Source of the DNA: Hyphomicrobiales bacterium | GTDB lineage: Bacteria > Pseudomonadota > Alphaproteobacteria > Rhizobiales > Rhizobiaceae | NCBI GenBank assembly: GCA_021775455.1 | Contig: JAJFHU010000041.1 | Span: 1-39,867, forward strand | DNA: 39,867 bases | Direction of reading: 5' to 3' | Shown here: positions 18,624 to 26,557 of the stretch, in pieces | Layout of the letters: each line of letters begins with the position of its first letter | Numbering within the stretch: the first letter of the stretch is position 1 | Made by a program: the position numbers and the translations under genes | The notes under the pieces: model-generated | Seen by the model: the letters and a program-made list of their open reading frames with translations, nothing else | Databases searched by the model: none | Told to the model about the DNA's origin: nothing

Positions 18624-19865
18624 ATGCAAATGAATGTGATTCTATCTACAATCCGTGGCTGTCTTCTCTTAATCACTTTTTTGTCTGCCATTTTGACATT
18701 GGTAAATGGAGATGCGCATGCCGATAATGAGCGTGTAATCGCATTTGCCGGAAGGATTGCCGGCGATGAGAACAGTACCCGTGTATTAATAGATTTTGAT
18801 CGATCCGTGGATGTTAAAACCTTCTACATGGATCAACCTGACCGCATTATTATCGATTTGCCGGAGACGGTCTTTAACCTTGGTGATGATTCCGGGATGA
18901 AACCACGTGGGTTGGTTTCTTTCATTCGCTTTGGGTCAATCAATGAAGGTCTTTCTCGCATCGTATTGTCATTAAGGTCACCGGCCAAGATTTCTGGGGT
19001 GGAAATAAAACCCCGCACAAGTGAAGCGGGCTTTCGCCTGGTAGTTGATATAGACAAGGTAACTGCGTCCGAATTTACTGAACTTGTGAATACGGACCGC
19101 GAAGAAGCAGACAAAACGCTCTCCGAAGCTCCCGCACTCAAAGGTGAAAAACCCGCGGCAAACATTAAGGATGCCGGGAAACTAACGATTATCCTTGATC
19201 CTGGTCATGGCGGAATTGACGGTGGAGCCGTTGGCAAGGGTGGTGTGCTGGAAAAAGACATCGTATTGTCTTTTTCACGCATATTGAAGGAAATACTCGA
19301 GCAGGTCGGTCCATTCAACGTTTTGATGAGTCGAAACAGTGATGATTTTGTCCGGTTAAGCCAACGGCTTGATTTCAGCCGCAACAACAACGCGGATTTG
19401 TTTATTTCAGTTCATGCAGATTCACTAAAACAAAGAAGTGTTCGAGGTTCGACAATCTATACCTTGTCCAAAAAGGCATCCGATCGGCTTTCTGAACAAT
19501 TGGCCGAGTCCGAAAACAGTGTAGACCTTGTTGCCGGGCTTTCCCTGGAAAAGGATGAAGAGGCCATCGTTACTGACATATTGGCTGACTTGACCACTCG
19601 GGAAACGAAACAATTCTCTCGCCAGTTTTCATCGCTGCTTTTGAGAGAATTGGAAGACAGAGTAACGATGATAAAGAATCCTCGACGTTCCGCGAGTTTC
19701 AATGTGTTAATGGCACCAGAAGTGCCCGGTATTCTTCTGGAATTGGGATATCTTTCCAACCCTGAAGACGAAAAGCTGCTGGCCAGCGTTGAATGGCAGG
19801 AAAAAATTGCTGGACTGGTCTCTCAAGCCGTCGTGAAATTTTTCGAACCCCGGTTGGAAAACTAG
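18624..19865 (+). CDS. N-acetylmuramoyl-L-alanine amidase (AmiC-like, AMIN + Amidase_3)
   Basis: The 413-residue periplasmic peptidoglycan hydrolase cleaves the bond between MurNAc and the stem peptide during cell separation. Signal peptide about residues 1-33; AMIN domain (about 37-147) that targets peptidoglycan or the septum; linker (150-185); catalytic Amidase_3 domain (187-410). The Zn ligands are His195 (LDPGHGG), Glu210 (VLEKD) and His264 (ISVHADS), with the catalytic Glu373 in GILLELGYLSN. Length is normal. In related bacteria a penicillin-binding protein 1A gene usually follows; here it is absent, and a palindrome overlapping the stop codon, an IS remnant and an island follow instead. 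Confidence 0.93.
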   Translation: MQMNVILSTIRGCLLLITFLSAILTLVNGDAHADNERVIAFAGRIAGDENSTRVLIDFDRSVDVKTFYMDQPDRIIIDLPETVFNLGDDSGMKPRGLVSFIRFGSINEGLSRIVLSLRSPAKISGVEIKPRTSEAGFRLVVDIDKVTASEFTELVNTDREEADKTLSEAPALKGEKPAANIKDAGKLTIILDPGHGGIDGGAVGKGGVLEKDIVLSFSRILKEILEQVGPFNVLMSRNSDDFVRLSQRLDFSRNNNADLFISVHADSLKQRSVRGSTIYTLSKKASDRLSEQLAESENSVDLVAGLSLEKDEEAIVTDILADLTTRETKQFSRQFSSLLLRELEDRVTMIKNPRRSASFNVLMAPEVPGILLELGYLSNPEDEKLLASVEWQEKIAGLVSQAVVKFFEPRLEN

Positions 19866-19893
19866 GGTCCTGACCCTAGTCGATTGGTCAGGA
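19861..19893 (+). terminator. Perfect palindrome overlapping the amidase stop codon
   Basis: Bases 19861-19880 form a perfect 9-bp inverted repeat (ACTAGGGTC, loop CT, GACCCTAGT) that contains the TAG stop. An alternative hairpin pairs TCCTGACC (19868-19875) with GGTCAGGA (19886-19893). There is no T-tract, so it may be a weak terminator or the scar of the insertion sequence next to it. Confidence 0.45.
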
Positions 19894-20586
19894 TATCGCG
19901 AAGAACGTTTTCCAGGTCACGGGATTGATGATGCAGGAGAAGTTGTTGTTGCCCGACAGTTGAGGCGTTGGCAGCACAGCTTCATCTGGTTAAGCGTCAG
20001 ATATTGCAAGCAGACCGGAAGATACTTGCCTGCCACCGTAGCAATGAGAACTACACAACGCCTCGGGCCGCATTGGCTTGAGACAACGAGGTTGGAAAGG
20101 CAATTGATTGAATAACGCACCCAAGCCAGTCGGCCCACAGACCGGGACAACCCACAAGTGCCAGGGCGCCTGAAGAGCGCGTGCTATTGACCGGGACCCG
20201 ATCTGCGGAGAGCATTATGGCCAGCGGCCATGTAACAAAGCCGCACCAACAGGCCGAACACATGGCAGCTCCGACAAGCAGTGCAACATCAAATCAAACC
20301 CTTGACAACACGGAGCCGTCCACACATGGCACATAACGGACAACGAGGTTAGGTGCTGGTATGCCCGCATTCGGGGGTACAGCAGACGTCTTATTAAGAA
20401 GATGCAACAACGGTCAATAATGGTCATATTTGAAGGCTGGTAGTTCAAAACAACTCGTGCATCAATCGGATCTCGTGCAATTCTTAGTCACGAAAAAAAC
20501 GCCAAAAGATGACATAAATAGTCTTCCCAGCAATAATTCCCTTGAAATCATCACTTAAGATTAGTTGTATAACGCATTGAATTTAT
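19894..20586 (+). pseudogene. Remnant of an IS110-family transposase
   Basis: About 700 bases carry no intact gene. In the plus-strand frame around 19947-20081 the translation reads VEALAAQLHLVKRQ and then ADRKILACHRSNEN, closely matching the helical region that precedes the RLATIPGIG motif of IS110-type transposases; the frame stops at 20079-20081 just where that motif should begin. Other frames continue with fragments but no conserved DEDD core is visible. The piece is therefore a truncated and frameshifted insertion sequence between the amidase gene and the island boundary. Identification rests on one 40-residue stretch. Confidence 0.55.
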
Positions 20587-20600
20587 TGGTGCCCCCACAC
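20587..20600. repeat. attL: 14-bp copy of the tRNA-Thr 3' end
   Basis: TGGTGCCCCCACAC at 20587-20600 is identical to 39346-39359, the 3' end (with CCA) of the tRNA-Thr gene. It lies 143 bases upstream of the integrase gene. A tRNA 3'-end duplication next to a P4-type integrase is the standard mark of an integrated island, so this is read as the left attachment site. Confidence 0.85.
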
Positions 20601-20742
20601 TCCGAGATACTCATGAATTTTACTGTACGTAGTTATCTAATTATCCACATTATATCAACAAGTTAAAGCGATATGTGTATTTCAATGTTTGTGACTGTGC
20701 GCTAGTATCCGCGTAACAAAGTAAGAATATAAGTAAGAATGA

Positions 20743-21936
20743 ATGGCGCGTATCCTAAACAAGTTGACTGCCACCAAGATCGCAAAACTGGCTAAACGCG
20801 GCCGGTACGGGGATGGTGGTGGACTATGGTTCAATGTGGGTCCCAGTTTGGGAAAGTCGTGGGTATTTAGATGGACACCAAGAGGAGGTCAGCCGCGAGA
20901 AATGGGGCTCGGTCCTTTCCCAGCTGTACCACTTGCTTCTGTTCGCGCTTTGGCCGCGCAATGTCGCGAACATGCTGCAGCAGGCCGAGATCCTCGCGAG
21001 GAGCGGGACAGAGATATAGGGAAGACGTTCGGAGAAGTGGCCAATCTTTATCTGGATGCCATGGATAGCCGTTGGACCAATGAAAAGACACGTTGGCAGT
21101 GGAAAGATACTTTGCAAGTTCGTTGCAGCCGAATTCACAAAAGACCCATAGCTGAAATCACGACTGCAGACATACTATCCATTCTCAAGCCAATCTGGGC
21201 AGAAACACCCGAAACAGCCTCTCGCATCAGAATGCGGATGGAAAACGTCATAGATTACGGAAAAGCTCAGGGATGGCGTCAAGGTGACAATCCTGGTCGA
21301 TGGCGCGGCCACCTCGAAAACATTCTGCCAAGACCTCAGAAGCTTGTACAGCGCCATCATGCGGCCATGCCCTATCAGGAACTGCCTGTCTTCATGGATC
21401 GACTGGCTGAACTGAAAGCACTTGCCGCACGAGCTCTTGAGTTACTCATCCTGACAGCAAGCAGAACCAGTGAAATCCTAAAGGCGGAGTGGACAGAATT
21501 TGATCTGGAAGCTGGCATTTGGGTCATTCCCGCCGAACGAATGAAGGCCAAGCGTGATCATCGCATACCGCTTACGGAAGAAGCTTTGTCGATCTTATGG
21601 CCACTTAGTGAAGCGTGTGTATCCGATTTTGTTTTTCCCGGGCAGAAACCGGGCAAGCCTCTATCGGCCATGTCTATGGAAATGCTGTTGCGTCGAATGA
21701 AGGTAGAGAATGCAACAGTCCATGGTTTTCGATCCACGTTCCGGGACTGGTGTGGGGATGAAACAAATTTCCCGCGTGAAGTAGCAGAGGCAGCACTTGC
21801 TCATAAAGTTGGCAACGATATTGAGCAGGCATATCGCCGATCCGATGCACTAGAGAAGCGTAGAAGACTTATGGAAGCCTGGTCCAAATACTGCACGGCC
21901 TCCAGTACGGACAATTTGGTGCATCTGAATGCTTGA
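20743..21936 (+). CDS. int: Tyrosine-type site-specific integrase (P4 family)
   Basis: The 397-residue tyrosine recombinase has an N-terminal arm-DNA-binding domain of the DUF4102 type (LTATKIAKLAKRGRYGDGGGLWF), a core-binding domain (about 95-195) and a catalytic domain (about 205-390). The catalytic residues are in place: Arg241 (TASRTSE), a Lys near 268-270, His327 and Arg330 (HGFR), His354 (ALAHK) and the nucleophile Tyr364 (AYRRSD). P4-type integrases recombine into tRNA 3' ends; the gene sits 143 bases inside attL, matching tRNA-Thr at the other end. Its end overlaps the next gene by 8 bases. Confidence 0.95.
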   Translation: MARILNKLTATKIAKLAKRGRYGDGGGLWFNVGPSLGKSWVFRWTPRGGQPREMGLGPFPAVPLASVRALAAQCREHAAAGRDPREERDRDIGKTFGEVANLYLDAMDSRWTNEKTRWQWKDTLQVRCSRIHKRPIAEITTADILSILKPIWAETPETASRIRMRMENVIDYGKAQGWRQGDNPGRWRGHLENILPRPQKLVQRHHAAMPYQELPVFMDRLAELKALAARALELLILTASRTSEILKAEWTEFDLEAGIWVIPAERMKAKRDHRIPLTEEALSILWPLSEACVSDFVFPGQKPGKPLSAMSMEMLLRRMKVENATVHGFRSTFRDWCGDETNFPREVAEAALAHKVGNDIEQAYRRSDALEKRRRLMEAWSKYCTASSTDNLVHLNA

Positions 21937-22663
21937 AAAGGAATTGGCGGAGACGATCAACCTGGAACGCGATTTGGAGTACCGTCTGGCAGACGGTATT
22001 AAAGACTACAAATCGGATCCTCCGGATAAAACAGAAACAATTTTCAGTTTGGACATTGCCCAATCAGCTTTGAGCCTTCGACGCATAGATAAATACCAGA
22101 CTGCAATCGAGAAAATTGATCTCGACAAACTCAAGAACGAGCTGTCTTTGAGGGATAGGCATGAAGCAGATTACATTCAACCTTTCATTGAAGATAGTGA
22201 TGGCTTCAGCAATTATCTGAGTGGCTTAAATCATCACAATGAGGAAACAAGACAACGTTTCCGAAAACTGCATGCCTGGCTGAAAGAATACAAGATCTTT
22301 GAACAAGTGTTATGGCATACGGATGCAAATCCCCTGTTTGACTGCCTTGAAAAAGTGCCTCAAAAGCGGGGGCGGAAGCCTGGACCGCGTATTGATGATC
22401 GAATTCCTGCTTTTCTGGCAAAGATGGAACATTTAAGGAATCGTGCCACATTCCACGCAGCAACAACCGCAGCGTACAACGCTTGGGGGAAAGGGCATTC
22501 TGAAAGTGCCGTAGTGCCCAGATTGACAATGATACTGAAGAAGAAATTTTGGCTGCGCGAAGAAGGCGTTCGAATTGTTCCCGATTCAGAGGTGGCAAGA
22601 GCCGAAAGTCTAATAAATAAAGGAAATTCTTATTTAGGATTGAAATCAAAATTAAAACTTTAA
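21929..22663 (+). CDS. Hypothetical protein following the integrase
   Basis: Not recognised. The 244-residue soluble, charged protein is rich in helix-forming residues; no membrane segment or signal peptide. A basic stretch QKRGRKPGPR (about residues 148-157) resembles an AT-hook and could contact DNA, followed by a helical region (FLAKMEHLRNRATFHAATTAAYNAW). The start overlaps the integrase end by 8 bases, so it is translationally coupled to it. It may help recombination or regulate the island, but this is only from position. Confidence 0.6.
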   Translation: MLEKELAETINLERDLEYRLADGIKDYKSDPPDKTETIFSLDIAQSALSLRRIDKYQTAIEKIDLDKLKNELSLRDRHEADYIQPFIEDSDGFSNYLSGLNHHNEETRQRFRKLHAWLKEYKIFEQVLWHTDANPLFDCLEKVPQKRGRKPGPRIDDRIPAFLAKMEHLRNRATFHAATTAAYNAWGKGHSESAVVPRLTMILKKKFWLREEGVRIVPDSEVARAESLINKGNSYLGLKSKLKL

Positions 22664-22724
22664 TGACAGCTCGATAATTGTGCTCTTAACAGATGTGTAT
22701 CTACGCACAGCGAAGGATACACAC

Positions 22725-22901
22725 ATGCAGAAGACAGCATACACCGTAAACGAATTGTCAAAAGAAATTGGAATTGGTCGTTCCAAGATTTATTCAGAAA
22801 TCGCCGAAGGAAAACTGAAGTTCCGGAAAATCGGGAAGCGGACAATTTTCCTTGCCAGAGATGTCGAAGCCTATCTCGATAATCTTCCTGAAGTAAACTA
22901 G
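22725..22901 (+). CDS. AlpA-like / excisionase-type MerR-fold DNA-binding protein
   Basis: The 58-residue protein from the ATG at 22725 (AAGGA ribosome-binding site 8-12 bases upstream); an in-frame ATG at 22680 is less likely. It is a single winged helix-turn-helix: YTVNELSKEIGIGRSKIYSEIAEG, then KLKFRKIGKRTIFLARDVEAYLDNL, the classic layout of excisionase/AlpA proteins of prophages and islands. Such proteins direct integrase to excise or switch on its gene. Lies between the integrase cluster and an HTH protein. Confidence 0.85.
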   Translation: MQKTAYTVNELSKEIGIGRSKIYSEIAEGKLKFRKIGKRTIFLARDVEAYLDNLPEVN

Positions 22902-22909
22902 CGCTGGTT

Positions 22910-23719
22910 ATGAAGATCAGTCAGCACGACAATTTGCTTGCCTATAAGGTTATTGTATTCCTGGATGGATTGACGCGTTCTGAAATTCTGGTTGGTTGTG
23001 GGCTTTTGGATCACTTCAACCGAAAAACCGGACTTTGTTGTCCAAGTCATCCAACTCTCGCTGCTGAACTGGATATAGATGAATCTTCGGTGAAGCGATC
23101 GATCAAACGCTTATCAACTGAACCCTTTTGCCTATTCCGGGTTACGCGTCATGGGGGTCGATCAGGCACAAATCAGTACACACCGATCTGGCATCGTTTC
23201 AACGAACTTCTGGAAGAACGCCCAAATATTTGGAAAAAACGAAAGAAAGCGAATTGCAGGTCAACGGTGACCTATGAGGGGGTTCTTGCAAGCCCTGATG
23301 CTGGGTGCGTGGATGACCTACAAACCCAATTAATTAACTCAAATAAAAAACCCAAAGAAGGTGGTGAAAACGCAACGCCGGAGTTGGGGAATGAAAAGAA
23401 GGGCATTGAAGACAAGAAGAAACCAGTGATTAAGGCTAATTCAAAAATCTCCAAAGCCCGGCATTCGAATTCAGTATTCAGTGCATATTCAAACTACACC
23501 ATGTCCAGTAAAGATGTAGCATCTGAAGCAGCTAAGAAGCGAATTGATGAAGCATTCAGGGTTATAGGTGGGGCAGTCTATGCAGCCTACACTGACCACA
23601 CAACATCTGAGCTACTTGAACAAGCCGCAGTAGAAGAAGCAAAAAAAAGAGGACTCGGAGTACCCTTCATTGTACGGAACTTGTTAGCTAAGGGTTGTCT
23701 AATTAAGGGGCGAAATTGA
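22910..23719 (+). CDS. Helix-turn-helix protein, replication or regulation of the island
   Basis: The 269-residue protein has an N-terminal winged HTH (about residues 20-90) of the HTH_36 type: ILVGCGLLDHFNRKTG, CCPSHPTLAAELDIDESSVKRSIKRL, as found in phage and plasmid replication or regulatory proteins. A low-complexity charged middle (about 105-180, many Lys and Glu) and a C-terminal helical region (RIDEAFRVIGG, LLEQAAVEEAKKRG) follow. Starts 8 bases after the excisionase gene, likely the same operon. A role in island replication or gene control is inferred from fold and context. Confidence 0.65.
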   Translation: MKISQHDNLLAYKVIVFLDGLTRSEILVGCGLLDHFNRKTGLCCPSHPTLAAELDIDESSVKRSIKRLSTEPFCLFRVTRHGGRSGTNQYTPIWHRFNELLEERPNIWKKRKKANCRSTVTYEGVLASPDAGCVDDLQTQLINSNKKPKEGGENATPELGNEKKGIEDKKKPVIKANSKISKARHSNSVFSAYSNYTMSSKDVASEAAKKRIDEAFRVIGGAVYAAYTDHTTSELLEQAAVEEAKKRGLGVPFIVRNLLAKGCLIKGRN

Positions 23720-24147
23720 GGGTAGGGGGGTATCCAGTCTTCATGTAATTGATTTCCATAGGACCGGCGGTGGTGTCAGGTAGAGATTTTTTTACCGTGA
23801 TATTTGTTTTTCTTGGTTAGCTACGCCAACAAATGGATCTTGTAGTGAGCAGAGGCTTTATCTTACTGAAAATATTACAAAAAATTTCGTATAGAATTAT
23901 TTGTTGAATTCTGGAGTTTATTTTTCCCGTTTGGTTAGAGGGAAGGGAATTTAAAAAAGGAGGGAATGCGGTCTTTCGCTGCGTGTGCAAAGGTAACTGG
24001 TGACTCAAGCAGAGCGGATATTAATTTACCGACCCACAATTTTTAATTGCGGCGTCGATACATCAATGCAAGCTGGTTCGGCTTCCAACTATGCCATGCG
24101 TGTCTTTAGTTCTGCTGGAAGGCGCAGCACGCCTTCCAGCACCAATT
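23720..24147. other. Intergenic region between island maintenance genes and AIPR unit, with terminator hairpin
   Basis: No gene is supported. The main structure is a perfect 12-bp stem at 24113-24124 / 24130-24141 (TGCTGGAAGGCG with CGCCTTCCAGCA, loop CAGCA), lying 6 bases after the stop of the minus-strand 101-aa gene. It is the likely terminator of that minus-strand unit although no T-run follows. The rest is AT-rich and featureless to the eye. Confidence 0.6.
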
Positions 24148-24453
24148 TTACCTAGCTTGTCGAAGCAATGATTTGGCTTCTTCAATAGCAGTGTTAGCTT
24201 GCTCAAGAGCCTGTATTGCGACCATCGCGTTGCGGCCGTTTGGATAGGGGCCAGGGGGAGGTAGCTTCGTTGGTGGTGCAGAACAAACAAATCCAAAAGT
24301 TCGCCCACTAGCAATTTCAGCTACTCTCCCGCCATTGACGCCAAACCAAGCAGCTACGTCATGTTGTCTATCACCTCGTGCCAACATTCCCTTTATAATT
24401 GCCGCATCCAACACTGAAAGGCGAACCCCACTGGTTTTTGCTCGACGTGTCAT
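24148..24453 (-). CDS. Small HTH-like protein coupled to the AIPR-like gene
   Basis: 101 residues from the ATG at 24453; the longer frame from 24564 lies inside the upstream gene and is less likely. The central part (SVLDAAIIKGMLARGDRQHD, VAAWFGVNGGRVAEIASGRTF) reads as a helix-turn-helix resembling the small 'resolvase-like HTH' proteins common in alphaproteobacteria, followed by a Pro-rich segment (PPTKLPPPGPYP) and a C-terminal helix. The start overlaps the stop of the upstream gene as TAATG, so translation is coupled. A regulator or partner of the AIPR-like protein is the natural guess. Confidence 0.65.
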   Translation of the reverse strand: MTRRAKTSGVRLSVLDAAIIKGMLARGDRQHDVAAWFGVNGGRVAEIASGRTFGFVCSAPPTKLPPPGPYPNGRNAMVAIQALEQANTAIEEAKSLLRQAR

Positions 24454-25904
24454 TACCGCACCTCCATCGGTTCTTGACGGCGCTCTTCGAACAAGGCGTT
24501 CCGAAACTCGCGGACACAAAACTCGTACGAATTTGGGTCTTTCGAGATCTTTTGCGGATCCCATTTGGCCATGTTCAAAACCAGTTGATATGAATCAGCA
24601 ATTCGATCCAAATACCGCTCAACAAAAGCAGCGGGATCTTCAACAGCCCAAGTGACGAGACCGTCTTTAATTGTCATCAGGCCTTTCAATCCATAGATCA
24701 GTGGGTAAATGAGGCCGATTGGGTAGTTGTCCTTGACCGGTTCTCGAAAAAAAGGTGTCGACGGTTGTACAGTCGTGTATCCTTGGACATCCTTACCCGC
24801 CGCCAAGGCATTCTTCCGTGTTTCAGGGTCATAGATTTTGACGATTGGGTTTGACGCAAAGCGACGTTTTCCGTTACCGTTGTATGCCTTTGGGAACTCC
24901 GCATAGATCTTATCATATAGCTTTGGGATGTCGGCGAGCACCTTGAATGCACTTTCAACACCCCTATGTTTTAACTCTCGCTGTGGTCCATGTTTCTGTA
25001 CGGTAACGTCATTGTTGCTCATAAGCTCTTCGAAACGTTTTGAGCATTCCCCCTTGTTTCTGTACGTATTCTGAGGCGTCACACTGAGATCCATGGGAAG
25101 ATCGTCAGCTTCATTCAATACGTTCAAAGGGATCCAGGAAAGTGACACCAAGTCCCGAACTTTGATCGGACGTTTTTCGTCATCGTCTTCCCAGCTGTTT
25201 GGCTTCCATTCAACACGAGCCGCAAACTCATCGGAAACACTGGCCTTTATCGCGTCATAAAAGCCTTGTTTATTTGACTTTGCTTCAAGAGGGAGCTGAG
25301 CGTTGTTGTTGCGCGCCTCACATACTTCTAGGAGCGGCATCAAGAATGCATCAAGGTGATTTTCGGACTCGCCGGACGGAACAAGTAATTCCAGTGGTAC
25401 GAGGAAGTCGAACAAATCTTTGACTCGCTCAATTTCCTCACGTCGTGCGTCCCACTCAAATTTCATTTCATCCCAAGACTTGATTTTCCTCCAGTCTGTG
25501 TCTTCCATGAACTCCTTCAGCACAAACAGGCCAATTGCGAGCATGTTGTGCCCGCCGTCTAGAATTCCTTCAATTGTGGGTTCGTTAAACACTAGGCGAA
25601 ACCTATTGCGTTGCAATGGTTCATAGTTCGCGGTTCCGACCAGAATCCCCTTCGATTTATATCGGAAGAGTGAGGATGATGTTGCCAACGTGGATAGTAT
25701 ATCCTCGACAACTGAGTTTCGTCGGGAGGAGCGAGGATTGGCCGCTAGGCCAGCATTGTCAAAAAGCGGAAAGAGGTTTTTCGCTTGGACGAACCCAATC
25801 AGTCTTTTGATGGGAGTATCGTTTTCAAACTCAGTAGCTTTGTCAGAAGGTTGGGTCGCAACATTTGCGAACCTAATTACGATATTATTTTTATTGTAGG
25901 TCAT
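24453..25904 (-). CDS. AIPR-like (abortive infection phage resistance) family protein
   Basis: 483 residues from the ATG at 25904, chosen for its GGAG ribosome-binding site 6 bases upstream; a GTG at 25985 and an ATG at 25916 are in frame. The N-terminal third has the AIPR layout: a segment around KNLFPLFDNAGLAANPRSS, then the 'short-term allowed' block FRYKSKGILVGTANYE, matching the family's NNGITI region, then IEGILDGGHNMLAI, matching the NGGQT region. The C-terminal part is unfamiliar. AIPR proteins protect by abortive infection through an unknown mechanism. The gene heads a two-gene minus-strand unit inside the island. Match is by remembered motif pattern, not alignment. Confidence 0.62.
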   Translation of the reverse strand: MTYNKNNIVIRFANVATQPSDKATEFENDTPIKRLIGFVQAKNLFPLFDNAGLAANPRSSRRNSVVEDILSTLATSSSLFRYKSKGILVGTANYEPLQRNRFRLVFNEPTIEGILDGGHNMLAIGLFVLKEFMEDTDWRKIKSWDEMKFEWDARREEIERVKDLFDFLVPLELLVPSGESENHLDAFLMPLLEVCEARNNNAQLPLEAKSNKQGFYDAIKASVSDEFAARVEWKPNSWEDDDEKRPIKVRDLVSLSWIPLNVLNEADDLPMDLSVTPQNTYRNKGECSKRFEELMSNNDVTVQKHGPQRELKHRGVESAFKVLADIPKLYDKIYAEFPKAYNGNGKRRFASNPIVKIYDPETRKNALAAGKDVQGYTTVQPSTPFFREPVKDNYPIGLIYPLIYGLKGLMTIKDGLVTWAVEDPAAFVERYLDRIADSYQLVLNMAKWDPQKISKDPNSYEFCVREFRNALFEERRQEPMEVR

Positions 25905-26040
25905 TGGGATCTCCATATTAACCGTTTCAGGTGATGGAGCTGATCCCAGAAATGCAAACGCCTTGAGCGATTGATATGAAGACACCCGGTTTTCACCAAG
26001 ATAGTCGATTCATTGCCTCCCATCCGGTTGACCTATTTCC

Positions 26041-26087
26041 AGAACCCGCTCCGGGTTCTTCACGTCCTTTATCCAAAGGACTTTTTT
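26041..26087 (+). terminator. Double hairpin terminator without an upstream plus-strand gene
   Basis: Two adjacent stem-loops: AGAACCC/GGGTTCT (26041-26047 with 26053-26059, loop GCTCC), then GTCCTTT/AAAGGAC (26064-26070 with 26075-26081, loop ATCC) followed by TTTTTT (26082-26087). The second is a textbook intrinsic terminator on the plus strand, yet no plus-strand gene ends before it, so it may end a small RNA or a relic transcript. Confidence 0.6.
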
Positions 26088-26518
26088 ACATAAGCACTAC
26101 ATGCCGATTTTTCAAGGGAGGATTCTGAAAATTTTAAATATATCGGCGGCAACTATACTATTTCCGTGGTCGCCAGAAATGTTGCGCCTTTCAGGAACGA
26201 CTGCTTTTGATGTCCTATCCAGTGCGCTGATTAATACGTTGTAAGTCCGCTATGGGCCGAGTAGGGAAAATGCGAATATGCCGAATCAATACGTCTCTTT
26301 TCTTATGTGGCGGTTAGTATCTTATATTCTGACATGATACCAATTTGCAGGCTTCTGTTTTGCCATAAGGGAAGGTAACAACGAGACAGTGCAACATGAC
26401 TCCTTTTAACCGTCACTTTCAGTGTTAGCCCATCAAGAAAATGCATATCGAACTAAATTTGAATTTCCATTATATGTTCTCTTTATGTTCGAAAAATTTT
26501 ATGATAAACTGGGAAATA

Positions 26519-26537
26519 TTGTGACAACCTGTCAAAA
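26519..26537 (+). promoter_or_regulatory. Operator-like inverted repeat before the methyltransferase gene
   Basis: TTGTGACA (26519-26526) and TGTCAAAA (26530-26537) form an inverted repeat with a 3-base centre and 7 of 8 pairs, ending 20 bases before the ATG. The methyltransferase has an N-terminal HTH, and many such fused enzymes repress their own gene, so this is a good candidate autoregulatory site. Confidence 0.45.
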
Positions 26538-26557
26538 ATTTACCCAGAGCGAGTTAT

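Larger units (their letters stand above)
25905..26557. other. Divergent intergenic region between AIPR unit and R-M genes
   Basis: About 570-650 bases without a supported gene. It holds two hairpins at 26041-26087 in terminator form on the plus strand, an AT-rich stretch with many short T and A runs (26100-26500), and an inverted repeat just before the methyltransferase start. Promoters for both the AIPR unit (minus) and the R-M genes (plus) must lie here, but no clear consensus pair was found. Confidence 0.5.

Noticed and set aside
20051-20448. Two overlapping minus-strand frames in the IS remnant
   Set aside because: They oppose the plus-strand transposase fragment and have Cys/Trp-rich translations typical of non-coding frames.
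23720-24147. Possible CRISPR-like or repeat array in island gaps
   Set aside because: No regularly spaced repeats were found here or in the other long gaps; only single hairpins.
24454-24564. Longer N-terminus for the 101-aa HTH-like gene
   Set aside because: The extra 37 residues lie within the AIPR-like coding sequence in another frame, while the ATG at 24453 overlaps the upstream stop as TAATG, a common coupling arrangement.
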